A stretch of 33,317 nucleotides of DNA from Lachnospiraceae bacterium. Its GTDB lineage: Bacteria > Bacillota > Clostridia > Lachnospirales > Lachnospiraceae. The first letter of the stretch is position 1; the number at the start of each line of letters is the position of its first letter. The position numbers and the translations under genes were made by a program. Shown piece by piece: positions 8,522 through 16,826 of this stretch. Below the pieces are notes generated by a model. That model saw only the letters and a program-made list of their open reading frames with translations, made no database searches and was not told the origin of the DNA. The stretch is taken from positions 1 through 33,317 of the forward strand of contig JAFTQM010000005.1 of NCBI GenBank assembly GCA_017462755.1. Reading direction: 5' to 3'.

Positions 8522-8538
8522 GTACAAAGGCATTGTAC
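8522..8538 (+). other. Small hairpin between znuA and znuC
   Basis: GTACAA (8522-8527) and TTGTAC (8533-8538) pair around a 5-nt loop in the 77-base gap. No T-run follows, so it is more likely an RNA processing or stability element than a terminator. Confidence 0.35.
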
Positions 8539-8580
8539 TCCGACCATAGAAGCTCGTAGGAGAGTTACAGGAGATAGAGA

Positions 8581-9519
8581 ATGGCAGAGGGAAGTAATCA
8601 GAAAAAGGAATATGATTATCGGTACAAACCGCAGAATGCAGAGATAACCAAAGAGGTATCAGAGACGGTTCATACAGAGGAGTCCGAGCTTGTAGGTGCA
8701 GAACGGCAGGAAGCAGAGGCGTTAAAAAACAGCGGGCAGAAAATCGAAAAAAAGCCCCGGCTGCCGCGGCGAGGTATCCTTGACCGGAAGGCGCCGTGCG
8801 GACTGCATTGTATCAAGATGAATGATATCGGGGTCAAGGTAGGCAATACTGCGATTATTGAGCATATCAATCTGCACATTCATTGTGGCAAGCTGACGGT
8901 AATTATCGGCCGCAACGGTGCGGGGAAATCGACGTTAATTAAGGCAATTTTGGGTGAGATACGGCATTCCGGTACGATAGAATTTCGGGATATGAGAGAC
9001 CAAAGTATGCAGGATTTGCGCATTGGTTATGTGCCGCAGGTGCTGAATATTGAGAAGAATACGCCGACCAGTGTCTATGATTTGTTTGCAAGCTATGTGA
9101 GCAATGTACCGGTGTTTTTGCGAAAATCACGCAGGGTAGCAGAGCGTATCCGTAAATCGTTGGAGCTGTTTCAGGCACAGGAACTGTTGGACAAGCAGGT
9201 ATGCGATTTGTCCGGCGGTGAGCTGCAGCGGGTGCTGCTGTCGATTGCGTGTGATCCGGTGCCGAATCTGCTGTTGTTGGATGAGCCGGTGTCAGGCATT
9301 GACCAGAATGGTATGGAGCTGTTTTATCGTAATCTGACGATGCTGAAAAAGCATTATGATATGGCAATGATATTGGTGAGTCATGATTTGGATTTTGTTG
9401 AGAAATACGCGGATAATGTGATTTTGCTGGACAAGTCCATCGTGAAGGAGGGAACTCCGGCACAAGTATTTGCCAGTGAGGAGTTCAAAAATATATTCGG
9501 TACGCAGCGCAGAGGCTGA
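8581..9519 (+). CDS. znuC: Zinc-type ABC transporter ATP-binding protein with long N-terminal extension
   Basis: The 312-residue ATPase energises import by the neighbouring binding protein and permease. Visible motifs: Walker A GRNGAGKST (110-118), Q-loop region VGYVPQVLNI, signature LSGGELQR, Walker B LLLLDEPVSGID, H-loop LVSHD. It is longer than the roughly 230-250 residues typical of ZnuC/AdcC because about 75 extra residues precede the ABC fold: a charged, probably disordered part (1-70), then APCGLHC (C73, H76, C77). A second Cys/His group, HIHC (H99, H101, C102), lies just before Walker A. Those residues could bind metal (inference). ACAGGAGATAGAG precedes the ATG. The stop overlaps the permease start by one base (TGATG), so the two are translationally coupled. 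Confidence 0.9.
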   Translation: MAEGSNQKKEYDYRYKPQNAEITKEVSETVHTEESELVGAERQEAEALKNSGQKIEKKPRLPRRGILDRKAPCGLHCIKMNDIGVKVGNTAIIEHINLHIHCGKLTVIIGRNGAGKSTLIKAILGEIRHSGTIEFRDMRDQSMQDLRIGYVPQVLNIEKNTPTSVYDLFASYVSNVPVFLRKSRRVAERIRKSLELFQAQELLDKQVCDLSGGELQRVLLSIACDPVPNLLLLDEPVSGIDQNGMELFYRNLTMLKKHYDMAMILVSHDLDFVEKYADNVILLDKSIVKEGTPAQVFASEEFKNIFGTQRRG

Positions 9520-10388
9520 TGACGGGAGAGGAAATGGAGATTATCATGGAAACAATCTATGCAATCATGGAGAAACTGCTTCCATTTGATTATATTCAAT
9601 ATGATTTTATGAAAAATGCATTGCTGGCGGTGCTGATTATTACGCCTTTGTTCGGTATTTTGGGAACGATGATTGTCAATAACCGAATGGCTTTTTTCTC
9701 AGATGCACTGGGACATTCGGCGCTGACCGGTATGGCGATAGGTATCCTGTTTGGGGTGATGGATTCGAGCGGACCGATGCTATTATTTGCGGTGGTGTTT
9801 GCACTGCTTTTAAATCGCATCCGGCATTCGGGAATTGTCTCCGGGGATACGGTCATTTCGGTGTTTTCCTCGCTGAGTACGGCGCTTGGTCTGGTGATTC
9901 TTTCAAGGGGAGGGAATTTTTCAAAGTATTCTGCCTTGCTGGTTGGTGATATTTTGAGCATTCGGGCAGAAGAAATCGGAAAGCTTTTGATTATTTTTGT
10001 AGTAACCTTCTTGTTTTGGGGTTTTTTCTTCAACAAGCTGCATGCAGTCAGCTTAAATTCCAGTTTGGCAAAGAGCAAGAGGATACCGGTGCTTCTGATT
10101 GATAACATCTTTGTGGTGTTGATTGCGTTGATTGTCATGCTGTCGATTCAGTGGGTCGGCATATTGATTATCAATGCGCTGCTGATTTTGCCGGCGGCTG
10201 CGGCGAAAAATCTGGCGGCGAATATGAGGGAGTACCACGGCTTTGCGGTAATGATTTCGGTTTTTTCCGGTGTATTGGGCTTGATATTGTCCTATTATCT
10301 GGATATGGCAGCAGGACCGATGATTGTAGTAATCGCAGCTTTAATTTTTTTCGTGACACTGCTGTTAAGACCATTGGTAAAGGAATAG
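9519..10388 (+). CDS. znuB: Zinc-type ABC transporter permease (ZnuB/AdcB-like, ABC-3 family)
   Basis: The roughly 289-residue multi-pass protein of the ABC-3 family forms the membrane channel for the metal importer. Family landmarks are present: YDFMKNALLAVLIITPLFGILG, NNRMAFFSDALGHSALTGMAIG, GDTVISVFSS, LVGDILSI, and WVGILIINALLILPAAAAKNLA near the C-terminus. About eight to nine transmembrane helices are evident. The first ATG (9519) overlaps the znuC stop; ATGs at 9534 and 9546 are alternatives and the exact start is uncertain. It completes a three-gene importer in the usual binding protein-ATPase-permease order. Manganese cannot be excluded as a substrate from sequence alone, but the partner's His-rich loop favours zinc. 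Confidence 0.92.
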   Translation: MTGEEMEIIMETIYAIMEKLLPFDYIQYDFMKNALLAVLIITPLFGILGTMIVNNRMAFFSDALGHSALTGMAIGILFGVMDSSGPMLLFAVVFALLLNRIRHSGIVSGDTVISVFSSLSTALGLVILSRGGNFSKYSALLVGDILSIRAEEIGKLLIIFVVTFLFWGFFFNKLHAVSLNSSLAKSKRIPVLLIDNIFVVLIALIVMLSIQWVGILIINALLILPAAAAKNLAANMREYHGFAVMISVFSGVLGLILSYYLDMAAGPMIVVIAALIFFVTLLLRPLVKE

Positions 10389-10403
10389 AATAGGGGGAAC
10401 AAG

Positions 10404-11525
10404 ATGCAAAGAAGAAAAGTGTACCTACAGATTTTTACAAACTTACTACTGACAATCGCACTGATTCTATTTATTGTTTTTTGTGTGCCAAAGATTCTGA
10501 AATTCTTTTTGCCGTTTGTCATCGGCTTTGTGATTTCGCTGATTGCGAATCCTGTGGTGCGGTTCATGGAAAAGAAGATTAAAATTGTGCGAAAGCATGG
10601 TTCGGCGATTATCATTGTGTTGGTATTGGCAGCAATTGTCGGCGTGTTGTATTTGCTCGGAAGTTTTTTGGTAAATCAGGTGGTTTCGCTGGTGGAAGAC
10701 CTTCCGATGCTGGTGCAGGCGGCAGAAAAGACCTTTACGCAGCTGTCACAGGAGCTGGCAGGTCTGATTGCAAAGCTTCCGGTAAGTGTGAAGAATGTGC
10801 TTGGTAATCTGAACGATAGCCTGTCAAAGTTTATCGGGGAGTGCTTGGAAAACATTTCGATGCCGACCCTGTCGGATGCAGGAAACTATGTGAAAAATAT
10901 TGCGGATTTCCTGTTACAGTTTATTTTGACGATTTTGGCTTCTTACTTTATGACGGCAGACAGGGATAAGCTGGCAAATACGATAGCGAAGATTACGCCG
11001 GAGTCGGTAAAGGCTACATATCGTTTGGTTATGGATAATTTTAAGAATGCCGTAGGCGGATATTTTAAGGCACAGTTTAAAATTATGCTTATTATTTTGC
11101 TGATTCTGTTTTTGGTTTTTGAGATTCTGGGAGTCAGCTACTCATTTTTGTTGGCGCTGGTTGTGGCATTTATTGATTTATTGCCGATATTCGGTACCGG
11201 TACGGTAATAGGACCGTGGGTTGTAGTGGATATTATTAACGGAAATATAAAGAGAGCGATTGTATTGACGGTGCTGTATCTGGTGTGTCAGCTGGTAAAG
11301 CAGCTGCTGCAGCCGAAGATGGTAGGCGACAGCATCGGGCTCAATCCGTTTACTGCGCTGGTATTTATGTTTATTGGTTATCGTGTTTCGGGAATCGTGG
11401 GTATGATTTTTGGTATTCCGATTGGTATGGTGCTGATTTCGTTTTACCGGCTGGGTATGTTTGACCGGTTGATTCAGGGCTTTCGGATTATTGTTTCGGA
11501 TTTGAATGAATTCCGAAAATTTTAG
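10404..11525 (+). CDS. AI-2E family transporter (YtvI/PerM-like membrane protein)
   Basis: The 373-residue integral membrane protein of the AI-2E/UPF0118 family has an N-terminal helical pair, a soluble stretch at about 100-160 (amphipathic helices between membrane segments), and the conserved C-terminal block: FEILGVSYSFLLALVVAFIDLLPIFGTGTVIGPW, then LLQPKMVGDSIGLNPFTALVFMFIGYRVSGIVGMIFGIPIG in shorter pieces. Characterised members export AI-2-like molecules, act as Na+/H+ antiporters, or (YtvI) are sporulation-linked; the substrate here is unknown. AGGGGGAAC precedes the ATG, and the gene starts 15 bases after znuB, so it probably shares that transcript. Confidence 0.88.
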   Translation: MQRRKVYLQIFTNLLLTIALILFIVFCVPKILKFFLPFVIGFVISLIANPVVRFMEKKIKIVRKHGSAIIIVLVLAAIVGVLYLLGSFLVNQVVSLVEDLPMLVQAAEKTFTQLSQELAGLIAKLPVSVKNVLGNLNDSLSKFIGECLENISMPTLSDAGNYVKNIADFLLQFILTILASYFMTADRDKLANTIAKITPESVKATYRLVMDNFKNAVGGYFKAQFKIMLIILLILFLVFEILGVSYSFLLALVVAFIDLLPIFGTGTVIGPWVVVDIINGNIKRAIVLTVLYLVCQLVKQLLQPKMVGDSIGLNPFTALVFMFIGYRVSGIVGMIFGIPIGMVLISFYRLGMFDRLIQGFRIIVSDLNEFRKF

Positions 11526-11590
11526 GATAATGGAATTGTTTTGGTGATAGTCGGAAATAGTAACGAAAACGCTTCGAAATGGAGGTTCGT

Positions 11591-13531
11591 ATGAAGGATG
11601 GTTTTTTGAAGGTGGCAGTGGCGACTCCGGAAATTAAGGTGGCAGATTGTCGATTTAATACGGAGCAGATGATAGCAGCAATGCAAAAGGCAGCAGAGCA
11701 GGGCGCAAAGCTGTTGGTGCTGCCGGAGCTGTGTATGACCGGCTATACCTGCGGGGATTTGTTTTTGCAGGATACCTTGCTGGCTGCGGCGCTGCAGGGT
11801 GTGAAGCGGATTTGTGAGGCTTCGGCAGGTATGGATTTGCTTACGGTATTTGGTATGCCGTTTTTGAAAAGCAATCGGTTGTACAATGTGGCAGTGCCGG
11901 TGCAGAACGGACGGGTGCTTGGCATGATACCGAAGCAGCATTTGCCGAATTATTCCGAGTTTTGTGAAATGAGATATTTTGCGCCGGGAAGTGCAGACAC
12001 GGAGGAAGTTACGGTATGTGGCACAAAGGTACCGTTCGGTACGAAGCTGTTGTTTGCCTGTGAGGAAATACCGGAGCTGGTGCTTGGTATAGAGATTTGT
12101 GAGGATTTGTGGGTGGCAGAGCCGCCAAGCGGCAGGCTGGCAGAAGCCGGAGCAACCGTGATTGCGAATCCGTCAGCCAGTGATGAAACGACCGGAAAGG
12201 CGGCATATCGCAGGGCGCTGGTGCAGGGACAGTCGGCGCGGACGCTGACGGCATATCTGTATGCAGATGCGGGCGAGGGTGAGTCTACGACGGATTTGGT
12301 ATTTGCAGGACACAATATGATTGCCGAGAACGGTACCATGCTGGCAGAGTCAGAGTTGTTTACTAATGGAATGCTTCTGACAGAAATTGATTTGGGCAGA
12401 TTAAAAAGCGAGCGTCGCCGGATGGGAACCTTTGAGCAGAATGCGGGCGGATATGAGACGGTGTATTTTTCGATGCCGTCGCTGGCAGCAGCAGAAGCAT
12501 TGCCGGAGCTTTCCCTGACCCGTTTGGTGGATAAGGCACCGTTCGTACCGGCGGATAGGGCAGCGCAGGAGAAGCGTTGGCAGGAAATTATTCAGATTCA
12601 GGCAATGGGCTTAAAAAAGCGATTGCTGCATACCGGCTGCAAGAATGCCGTACTGGGCATTTCCGGTGGTCTGGATTCGACGCTGGCACTCTTGGTGACC
12701 TGCAAGGCGTTTGAACTGGCGGGCTTGGATGTGAGCGGAATTTTGGCGGTAACGATGCCGTGCTTTGGTACGACGGACCGCACCTACCGCAATGCATGTA
12801 CGTTAGTGGAGGCATTGGGAGCGACCTTAAAGGAGGTTGTGATTAAGGATGCGGTGCGCCGGCATTTTATAGATATCGGTCAGCCGGAGGAGAAGCATGA
12901 TGTGACCTTTGAGAATGCGCAGGCAAGAGAGCGTACACAGGTGCTGATGGATTTGGCAAACCAAAACGGCGGTATGGTAATCGGTACCGGTGACCTTTCG
13001 GAGCTGGCGCTCGGTTGGGCGACCTACAATGGGGATCATATGTCGATGTACGGAGTCAATGCTTCGGTGCCAAAGACGCTGATTCGCTATCTGGTAGCGT
13101 ATTTTGCCAAGGAAGCAAAGACGCCTAAGCTGCGCACGGTGTTAGAGGATATTCTGGATACACCGGTCAGCCCGGAGCTGTTACCACCAAAGGACGGAGA
13201 GATTGCACAGAAGACGGAGGATATTGTAGGCCCTTACGAGCTGCATGACTTTTTCTTATATTATATGCTGAGATTCGGTTATACGCCGACCAAGATTTAT
13301 CGGCTGGCACAGTATGCCTTTGCGGGGGACTATGATGCTGCAACGATTTTGAAGTGGCTGCAAACCTTTTATCGCAGGTTCTTTACGCAGCAGTTCAAGC
13401 GTTCCTGTCTGCCGGATGGTCCAAAGGTGGGTTCGGTGGGAGTGTCGCCGCGCGGTGATTTGCGGATGCCGAGCGATGCCTGCATGACGCTTTGGATGGA
13501 GGAAATCGAACAGCTGGAGAAAGCAATGTGA
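11591..13531 (+). CDS. nadE: Glutamine-dependent NAD+ synthetase
   Basis: The 646-residue two-domain enzyme makes NAD+ from nicotinate adenine dinucleotide, ATP and glutamine. N-terminal nitrilase/CN-hydrolase glutaminase domain (about 1-290): catalytic Glu in LLVLPELCMTGY, Lys in PKQHLPNYSEF, Cys in LGIEICEDLWV. C-terminal synthetase domain: ATP pyrophosphatase loop LGISGGLDSTLALL near 355, then GTGDLSELALGWATYNGDHM and YGVNASVPKTLIRYL. Length fits the long, glutamine-using class. The start at 11591 is preferred over the in-frame ATG at 11579 because GGAGG at 11580-11584 is ideally placed for it and would be overlapped by the earlier start. dusB follows 74 bases later; whether they share a transcript is unclear. 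Confidence 0.95.
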   Translation: MKDGFLKVAVATPEIKVADCRFNTEQMIAAMQKAAEQGAKLLVLPELCMTGYTCGDLFLQDTLLAAALQGVKRICEASAGMDLLTVFGMPFLKSNRLYNVAVPVQNGRVLGMIPKQHLPNYSEFCEMRYFAPGSADTEEVTVCGTKVPFGTKLLFACEEIPELVLGIEICEDLWVAEPPSGRLAEAGATVIANPSASDETTGKAAYRRALVQGQSARTLTAYLYADAGEGESTTDLVFAGHNMIAENGTMLAESELFTNGMLLTEIDLGRLKSERRRMGTFEQNAGGYETVYFSMPSLAAAEALPELSLTRLVDKAPFVPADRAAQEKRWQEIIQIQAMGLKKRLLHTGCKNAVLGISGGLDSTLALLVTCKAFELAGLDVSGILAVTMPCFGTTDRTYRNACTLVEALGATLKEVVIKDAVRRHFIDIGQPEEKHDVTFENAQARERTQVLMDLANQNGGMVIGTGDLSELALGWATYNGDHMSMYGVNASVPKTLIRYLVAYFAKEAKTPKLRTVLEDILDTPVSPELLPPKDGEIAQKTEDIVGPYELHDFFLYYMLRFGYTPTKIYRLAQYAFAGDYDAATILKWLQTFYRRFFTQQFKRSCLPDGPKVGSVGVSPRGDLRMPSDACMTLWMEEIEQLEKAM

Positions 13532-13605
13532 AAAATCACATTGATAGGCTGACACCGGTCAGAGTGGCATGAAAAACGACGGAAAACGAAAAGGAAAAGT
13601 ATAGT

Positions 13606-14565
13606 ATGAGTTTTAGGATAGGAAATGTACAAATGGATGGCTCGTTGGTGCTGGGTCCGATGGCAGGGGTTACTGACCTGCCATTTCGTCTGCTTTGCAG
13701 AGAGGCAGGAGCGGATTTGATTTATACGGAGATGGTCAGCGCCAAGGGAATCATGTACCGAAATAAAAATACGAATGCGCTGCTTGAGGTACGCGAGGAG
13801 GAACGCCCGGTTGCATTGCAGCTGTTTGGTGAGGACCCATATGTCATGAGTGAGATGGCAAAGCAGATTGAAGAGCGCAATTTTGATATTCTGGATATCA
13901 ACATGGGCTGTCCGGTGCCAAAGGTAGTAAACAACGGTGAGGGGTCTGCGCTGATGAAAAATCCGAAGCGCATCGGAGAGATTGTGTCCGCGGTGTCAAA
14001 GGCAATCAAGAAGCCGGTTACGGTTAAAATCCGAAAAGGCTTTACGGAGGATACCGTCAATGCGGTGGAGGTGGCGAAAATCGCAGAGGAGAGCGGTGCA
14101 GCGGCGATTGCGGTACACGGACGTACCAGAGAGCAGTATTACGGCGGCAAGGCGGACTGGGAGATTATCCGTCAGGTAAAAGAAGCAGTAAAGATTCCGG
14201 TTATCGGAAACGGAGATGTCAAGACGGTACAGGATGTCGTGCGTATACAGCAGGAAACCGGCTGTGATGCGGTCATGATTGCGCGGGCAGTGCAGGGGAA
14301 TCCGTGGTTCTTTACGCAGGCGAAGGAATATCTGGCGACGGGGATTGTACCTGCGAAGCCGACACTGCAGGAGGTCGTGGATATGATTCTGCGTCACGCA
14401 CAAATGGAAGTGGATTACAAGGGAGAATATACCGCCATTCGTGAGATGCGCAAACACATAGCATGGTACACGGCGGGATATCCGCATTCTGCGAAGCTGC
14501 GTCAGACCGTCAATGAGATTGCAACGATGGAAGATTTGAAAGCATTCATTAGTAGAATTGTCTAA
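13606..14565 (+). CDS. dusB: tRNA-dihydrouridine synthase B
   Basis: The 319-residue FMN enzyme reduces specific uridines in the tRNA D-loop using NADPH. Visible family motifs: LGPMAGVTDLPFRLLCREAG at the start of the TIM barrel, EMVSAKGIMY, the catalytic-cysteine region INMGCPVPKVVNNGEGSALM, HGRTREQYYGGKADW, VIGNGDV, and MIARAVQGNPWFF, with the C-terminal helical tRNA-recognition domain after about residue 245. Length is normal for DusB. AAAAGGAAAAG precedes the ATG. A weak hairpin at 14620-14645 downstream overlaps the asd promoter and lacks a T-run, so a clear terminator was not found. Confidence 0.94.
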   Translation: MSFRIGNVQMDGSLVLGPMAGVTDLPFRLLCREAGADLIYTEMVSAKGIMYRNKNTNALLEVREEERPVALQLFGEDPYVMSEMAKQIEERNFDILDINMGCPVPKVVNNGEGSALMKNPKRIGEIVSAVSKAIKKPVTVKIRKGFTEDTVNAVEVAKIAEESGAAAIAVHGRTREQYYGGKADWEIIRQVKEAVKIPVIGNGDVKTVQDVVRIQQETGCDAVMIARAVQGNPWFFTQAKEYLATGIVPAKPTLQEVVDMILRHAQMEVDYKGEYTAIREMRKHIAWYTAGYPHSAKLRQTVNEIATMEDLKAFISRIV

Positions 14566-14631
14566 AAAACGTATGGAATTTTTGGTTTCTTTGACAGAAT
14601 TCACAAAAAAACGAAAAGTCGGCGAAAAGAG

Positions 14632-14659
14632 TTGATTTTTCGTCGGAAAACGGTATAAT
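14632..14659 (+). promoter_or_regulatory. Promoter of asd
   Basis: TTGATT (14632-14637), 16-bp spacer, perfect TATAAT (14654-14659), about 73 bases upstream of the ATG. A hairpin (CGGCGAAAA at 14620-14628 with TTTTCGTCG at 14637-14645) overlaps the -35 flank. Confidence 0.75.
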
Positions 14660-14731
14660 ATACTCAATTGACAAACAAATGTCCGCGAGAGGAAAACACA
14701 GCAGGGCGTTAAAAAATAGGAGGAAGAAAAG

Positions 14732-15817
14732 ATGAGCAAGTTAAGAGTTGGTATTTTAGGTGCAACCGGTATGGTAGGTCAGAGATTTATCTCTTTGTTA
14801 GAGAATCACCCATGGTTTGAGGTTGTTACCCTTGCAGCCAGTGCAAGAAGTGCAGGAAAGACTTATGCAGAGGCAGTAGGTGATCGCTGGAAGATGACGA
14901 CTCCGATGCCGGAAGCAGTTAAGAATATGGTAGTTAAGAACGTAGCAGACGTAGAAGCGGTTGCAGCAGAAGTTGATTTCGTATTCAGTGCAGTAGATAT
15001 GACCAAGGAAGAAATCAAGGCAATCGAGGAAGCATATGCAAAGACCGAGACTCCGGTTGTTTCCAACAACAGCGCACATCGCTGGACTCCGGACGTTCCG
15101 ATGGTAGTGCCGGAATTGAATCCGGAGCACTTAGAGGTATTGGAGAGCCAGAAGAAGCGTCTGGGTACCACCAGAGGTTTCATCGTAGTAAAGCCAAACT
15201 GTTCCATCCAGAGCTACACCCCAATGCTTCACGCATTGAAGGAGTTTGGACCAAAGGTAGTCGTAGCTACCACCTATCAGGCAATTTCCGGTGCAGGTAA
15301 GACCTTCAAGGATTGGCCGGAGATGATTGACAATGTAATCCCATACATTGGTGGCGAGGAAGAGAAGAGCGAGCAGGAGCCACTTCGTATCTGGGGTAAG
15401 GTAGAGAACGGCGAAATCGTAAAGGCAGCCGGCCCGGTTATCACCTGCCAGTGTATCCGTGTACCGGTAGCAGATGGTCATACCGCAGCTGTATTCATGA
15501 GTTTTGAGAAGAAGCCTACGAAGGAGCAGATTTTGAAGGCTTGGAAGGAATTCAAGGGTCTCCCACAGGAGTTAGAGCTTCCTAGCGCTCCAAAGCAGTT
15601 CATTACCTACTTCGAAGAGGATAATCGTCCACAGGCTCACTTAGACCGCGATACCGAGAATGGTATGGGTGTATGCGCAGGTCGTCTGAGAGAGGATACC
15701 GTATACGATTACAAGTTCGTAGGTCTGTCCCACAACACCAAGCGTGGTGCAGCAGGCGGTGCAGTGCTTATCGCAGAGTTACTGGCAGCACAGAAGTACA
15801 TCACTGCAAAGAACTAA
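14732..15817 (+). CDS. asd: Aspartate-semialdehyde dehydrogenase
   Basis: The 361-residue NADP-dependent dehydrogenase converts aspartyl-4-phosphate to aspartate semialdehyde, the branch point to lysine/diaminopimelate, methionine and threonine. Seen in sequence: the N-terminal nucleotide-binding glycine motif GILGATGMVGQRF, the active-site cysteine in VVKPNCSIQSY, the ISGAGKTF segment, and the catalytic-histidine region GHTAAVF. Sequence and length fit the long form of the family seen in archaea, fungi and many Clostridia, rather than the E. coli type. Codon use is strongly biased (for example GUA, AAG and AUC preferred), indicating high expression. TAGGAGGAAG is a strong ribosome binding site. 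It is a single-gene unit with its own promoter and terminator. Confidence 0.95.
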   Translation: MSKLRVGILGATGMVGQRFISLLENHPWFEVVTLAASARSAGKTYAEAVGDRWKMTTPMPEAVKNMVVKNVADVEAVAAEVDFVFSAVDMTKEEIKAIEEAYAKTETPVVSNNSAHRWTPDVPMVVPELNPEHLEVLESQKKRLGTTRGFIVVKPNCSIQSYTPMLHALKEFGPKVVVATTYQAISGAGKTFKDWPEMIDNVIPYIGGEEEKSEQEPLRIWGKVENGEIVKAAGPVITCQCIRVPVADGHTAAVFMSFEKKPTKEQILKAWKEFKGLPQELELPSAPKQFITYFEEDNRPQAHLDRDTENGMGVCAGRLREDTVYDYKFVGLSHNTKRGAAGGAVLIAELLAAQKYITAKN

Positions 15818-15853
15818 TTGATATAAGCGGTTAGTAATATTTAAGAGAATAAG

Positions 15854-15890
15854 AAAAGAACCGGAGAAGTGATTTCTTCGGTTCTTTTTT
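15854..15890. terminator. Intrinsic terminator after asd, probably bidirectional
   Basis: AAAAGAACCG (15854-15863) pairs with CGGTTCTTTT (15879-15888), with partial inner pairing, and ends in a T6 run. It also lies 3' of the minus-strand gene ending at 15909. Confidence 0.85.
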
Positions 15891-15908
15891 GAAGTTTATG
15901 ATAAGAAT

Positions 15909-16700
15909 TTATTCGTTCTTCAAATCAAACAGATAACGCAGAAAGGTAATTGCATTTTCTTTGTTTTTGCTGTTTACGACGATACCGACAATCGGTCGCT
16001 CGTCATCGGAAAGGTTAGAAGGGTCAGCGGAAACATAGCCGCTATAGGTGTCCCAAAATGCAGTATCCTCCAGATAGATACCCAATACATATTTCTCACC
16101 GGTTGCCTCGGAGATGTCCTCATCCTCGATTCGTATCTGATGATAAAAGAAATCTTCGCTCAAGGCAGAAGAAAGATCCGAAGGAAGGATTTCGGTCAGC
16201 GAACCTAAGGTGCCGTTGAAGGAGTAGTTTTTGAAGGTGGACTCAGGGGCAATAAAAATGTCCAGCTCACATGCCATGACATGTGCGGCAAGTGCCGAAG
16301 CAGAGGAGTAATCCGTGGTTGTGTTGATGTAGGTAGTAGCATCGAAGCGTACCATTTCACGTTCGCCGAGTACCAAGCCGCTGGATTCCATAAAGTCCTC
16401 CTTCATCGGGTCTGTAGCCACGGTAGGAAATGCGTAATTTACAAAGGCAACCGACAGCACACATTTGGCTTTTGGCGAAAATACGGTATATAAAATGGAA
16501 ACGATGATGGCGATAATAATAATTCCCGCAAGCATCGGTTTTAAGTGATACATTCGAAAATAAGCAACCTTCTCGGAAAAGGTTTTCATCTCACTGAACT
16601 TCTGGCGTTCGGTTTTCTGTTCTCTGCGCTGATAAATTGCAGCAGAATCATCCAAAACGGTCTTTTTCTCCGTGTTATCGGAATCCTTCATTGTAATCAT
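15909..16700 (-). CDS. Single-pass membrane protein of unknown function, solute-binding-like ectodomain
   Basis: I do not recognise a named family. The 263-residue product has a charged cytoplasmic N-terminus (about 55 residues), one transmembrane helix (MLAGIIIIAIIVSILYTVF near 58-76) and an extracytoplasmic domain of about 185 residues. Parts resemble remnants of an extracellular solute-binding fold: AAHVMACELDIFIAPESTF, SLTEILPSDL, and a C-terminal VVNSKNKENAITFLRYLF like the closing helix of such proteins (inference). The start at 16700 is preferred over the upstream in-frame ATG at 16754 because a promoter at 16760-16788 would start transcription around there, and an ACGAGGT sequence lies about 9 bases before 16700. 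It follows another membrane-anchored unknown gene on the same strand. Confidence 0.7.
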   Translation of the reverse strand: MITMKDSDNTEKKTVLDDSAAIYQRREQKTERQKFSEMKTFSEKVAYFRMYHLKPMLAGIIIIAIIVSILYTVFSPKAKCVLSVAFVNYAFPTVATDPMKEDFMESSGLVLGEREMVRFDATTYINTTTDYSSASALAAHVMACELDIFIAPESTFKNYSFNGTLGSLTEILPSDLSSALSEDFFYHQIRIEDEDISEATGEKYVLGIYLEDTAFWDTYSGYVSADPSNLSDDERPIVGIVVNSKNKENAITFLRYLFDLKNE

Positions 16701-16759
16701 ATAAAAATACCTCGTTGTAAAATATTGCACTTTGGATGGTTTCTTTTCCAGCAAAGCAA

Positions 16760-16788
16760 GTATTAGTTTAGCACAAGAATGGCTTCAA
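16760..16788 (-). promoter_or_regulatory. Promoter for the 15909-16700 gene
   Basis: On the minus strand: TTGAAG (16783-16788), 17-bp spacer, TAATAC (16760-16765). Confidence 0.5.
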
Positions 16789-16826
16789 AAAAAGGTGCAA
16801 AATCTAAAATAACTCTAAAATAATCA

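Noticed and set aside
14591-14596. TTGACA as -35 of an asd promoter
   Set aside because: No acceptable -10 at 16-18 bp; the TTGATT/TATAAT pair at 14632-14659 is clearly better.
13996-14739. 247-residue minus-strand open frame
   Set aside because: It is antisense to dusB and extends across the asd promoter; the protein is rich in Arg, His, Cys and Leu, as expected from a shadow frame.
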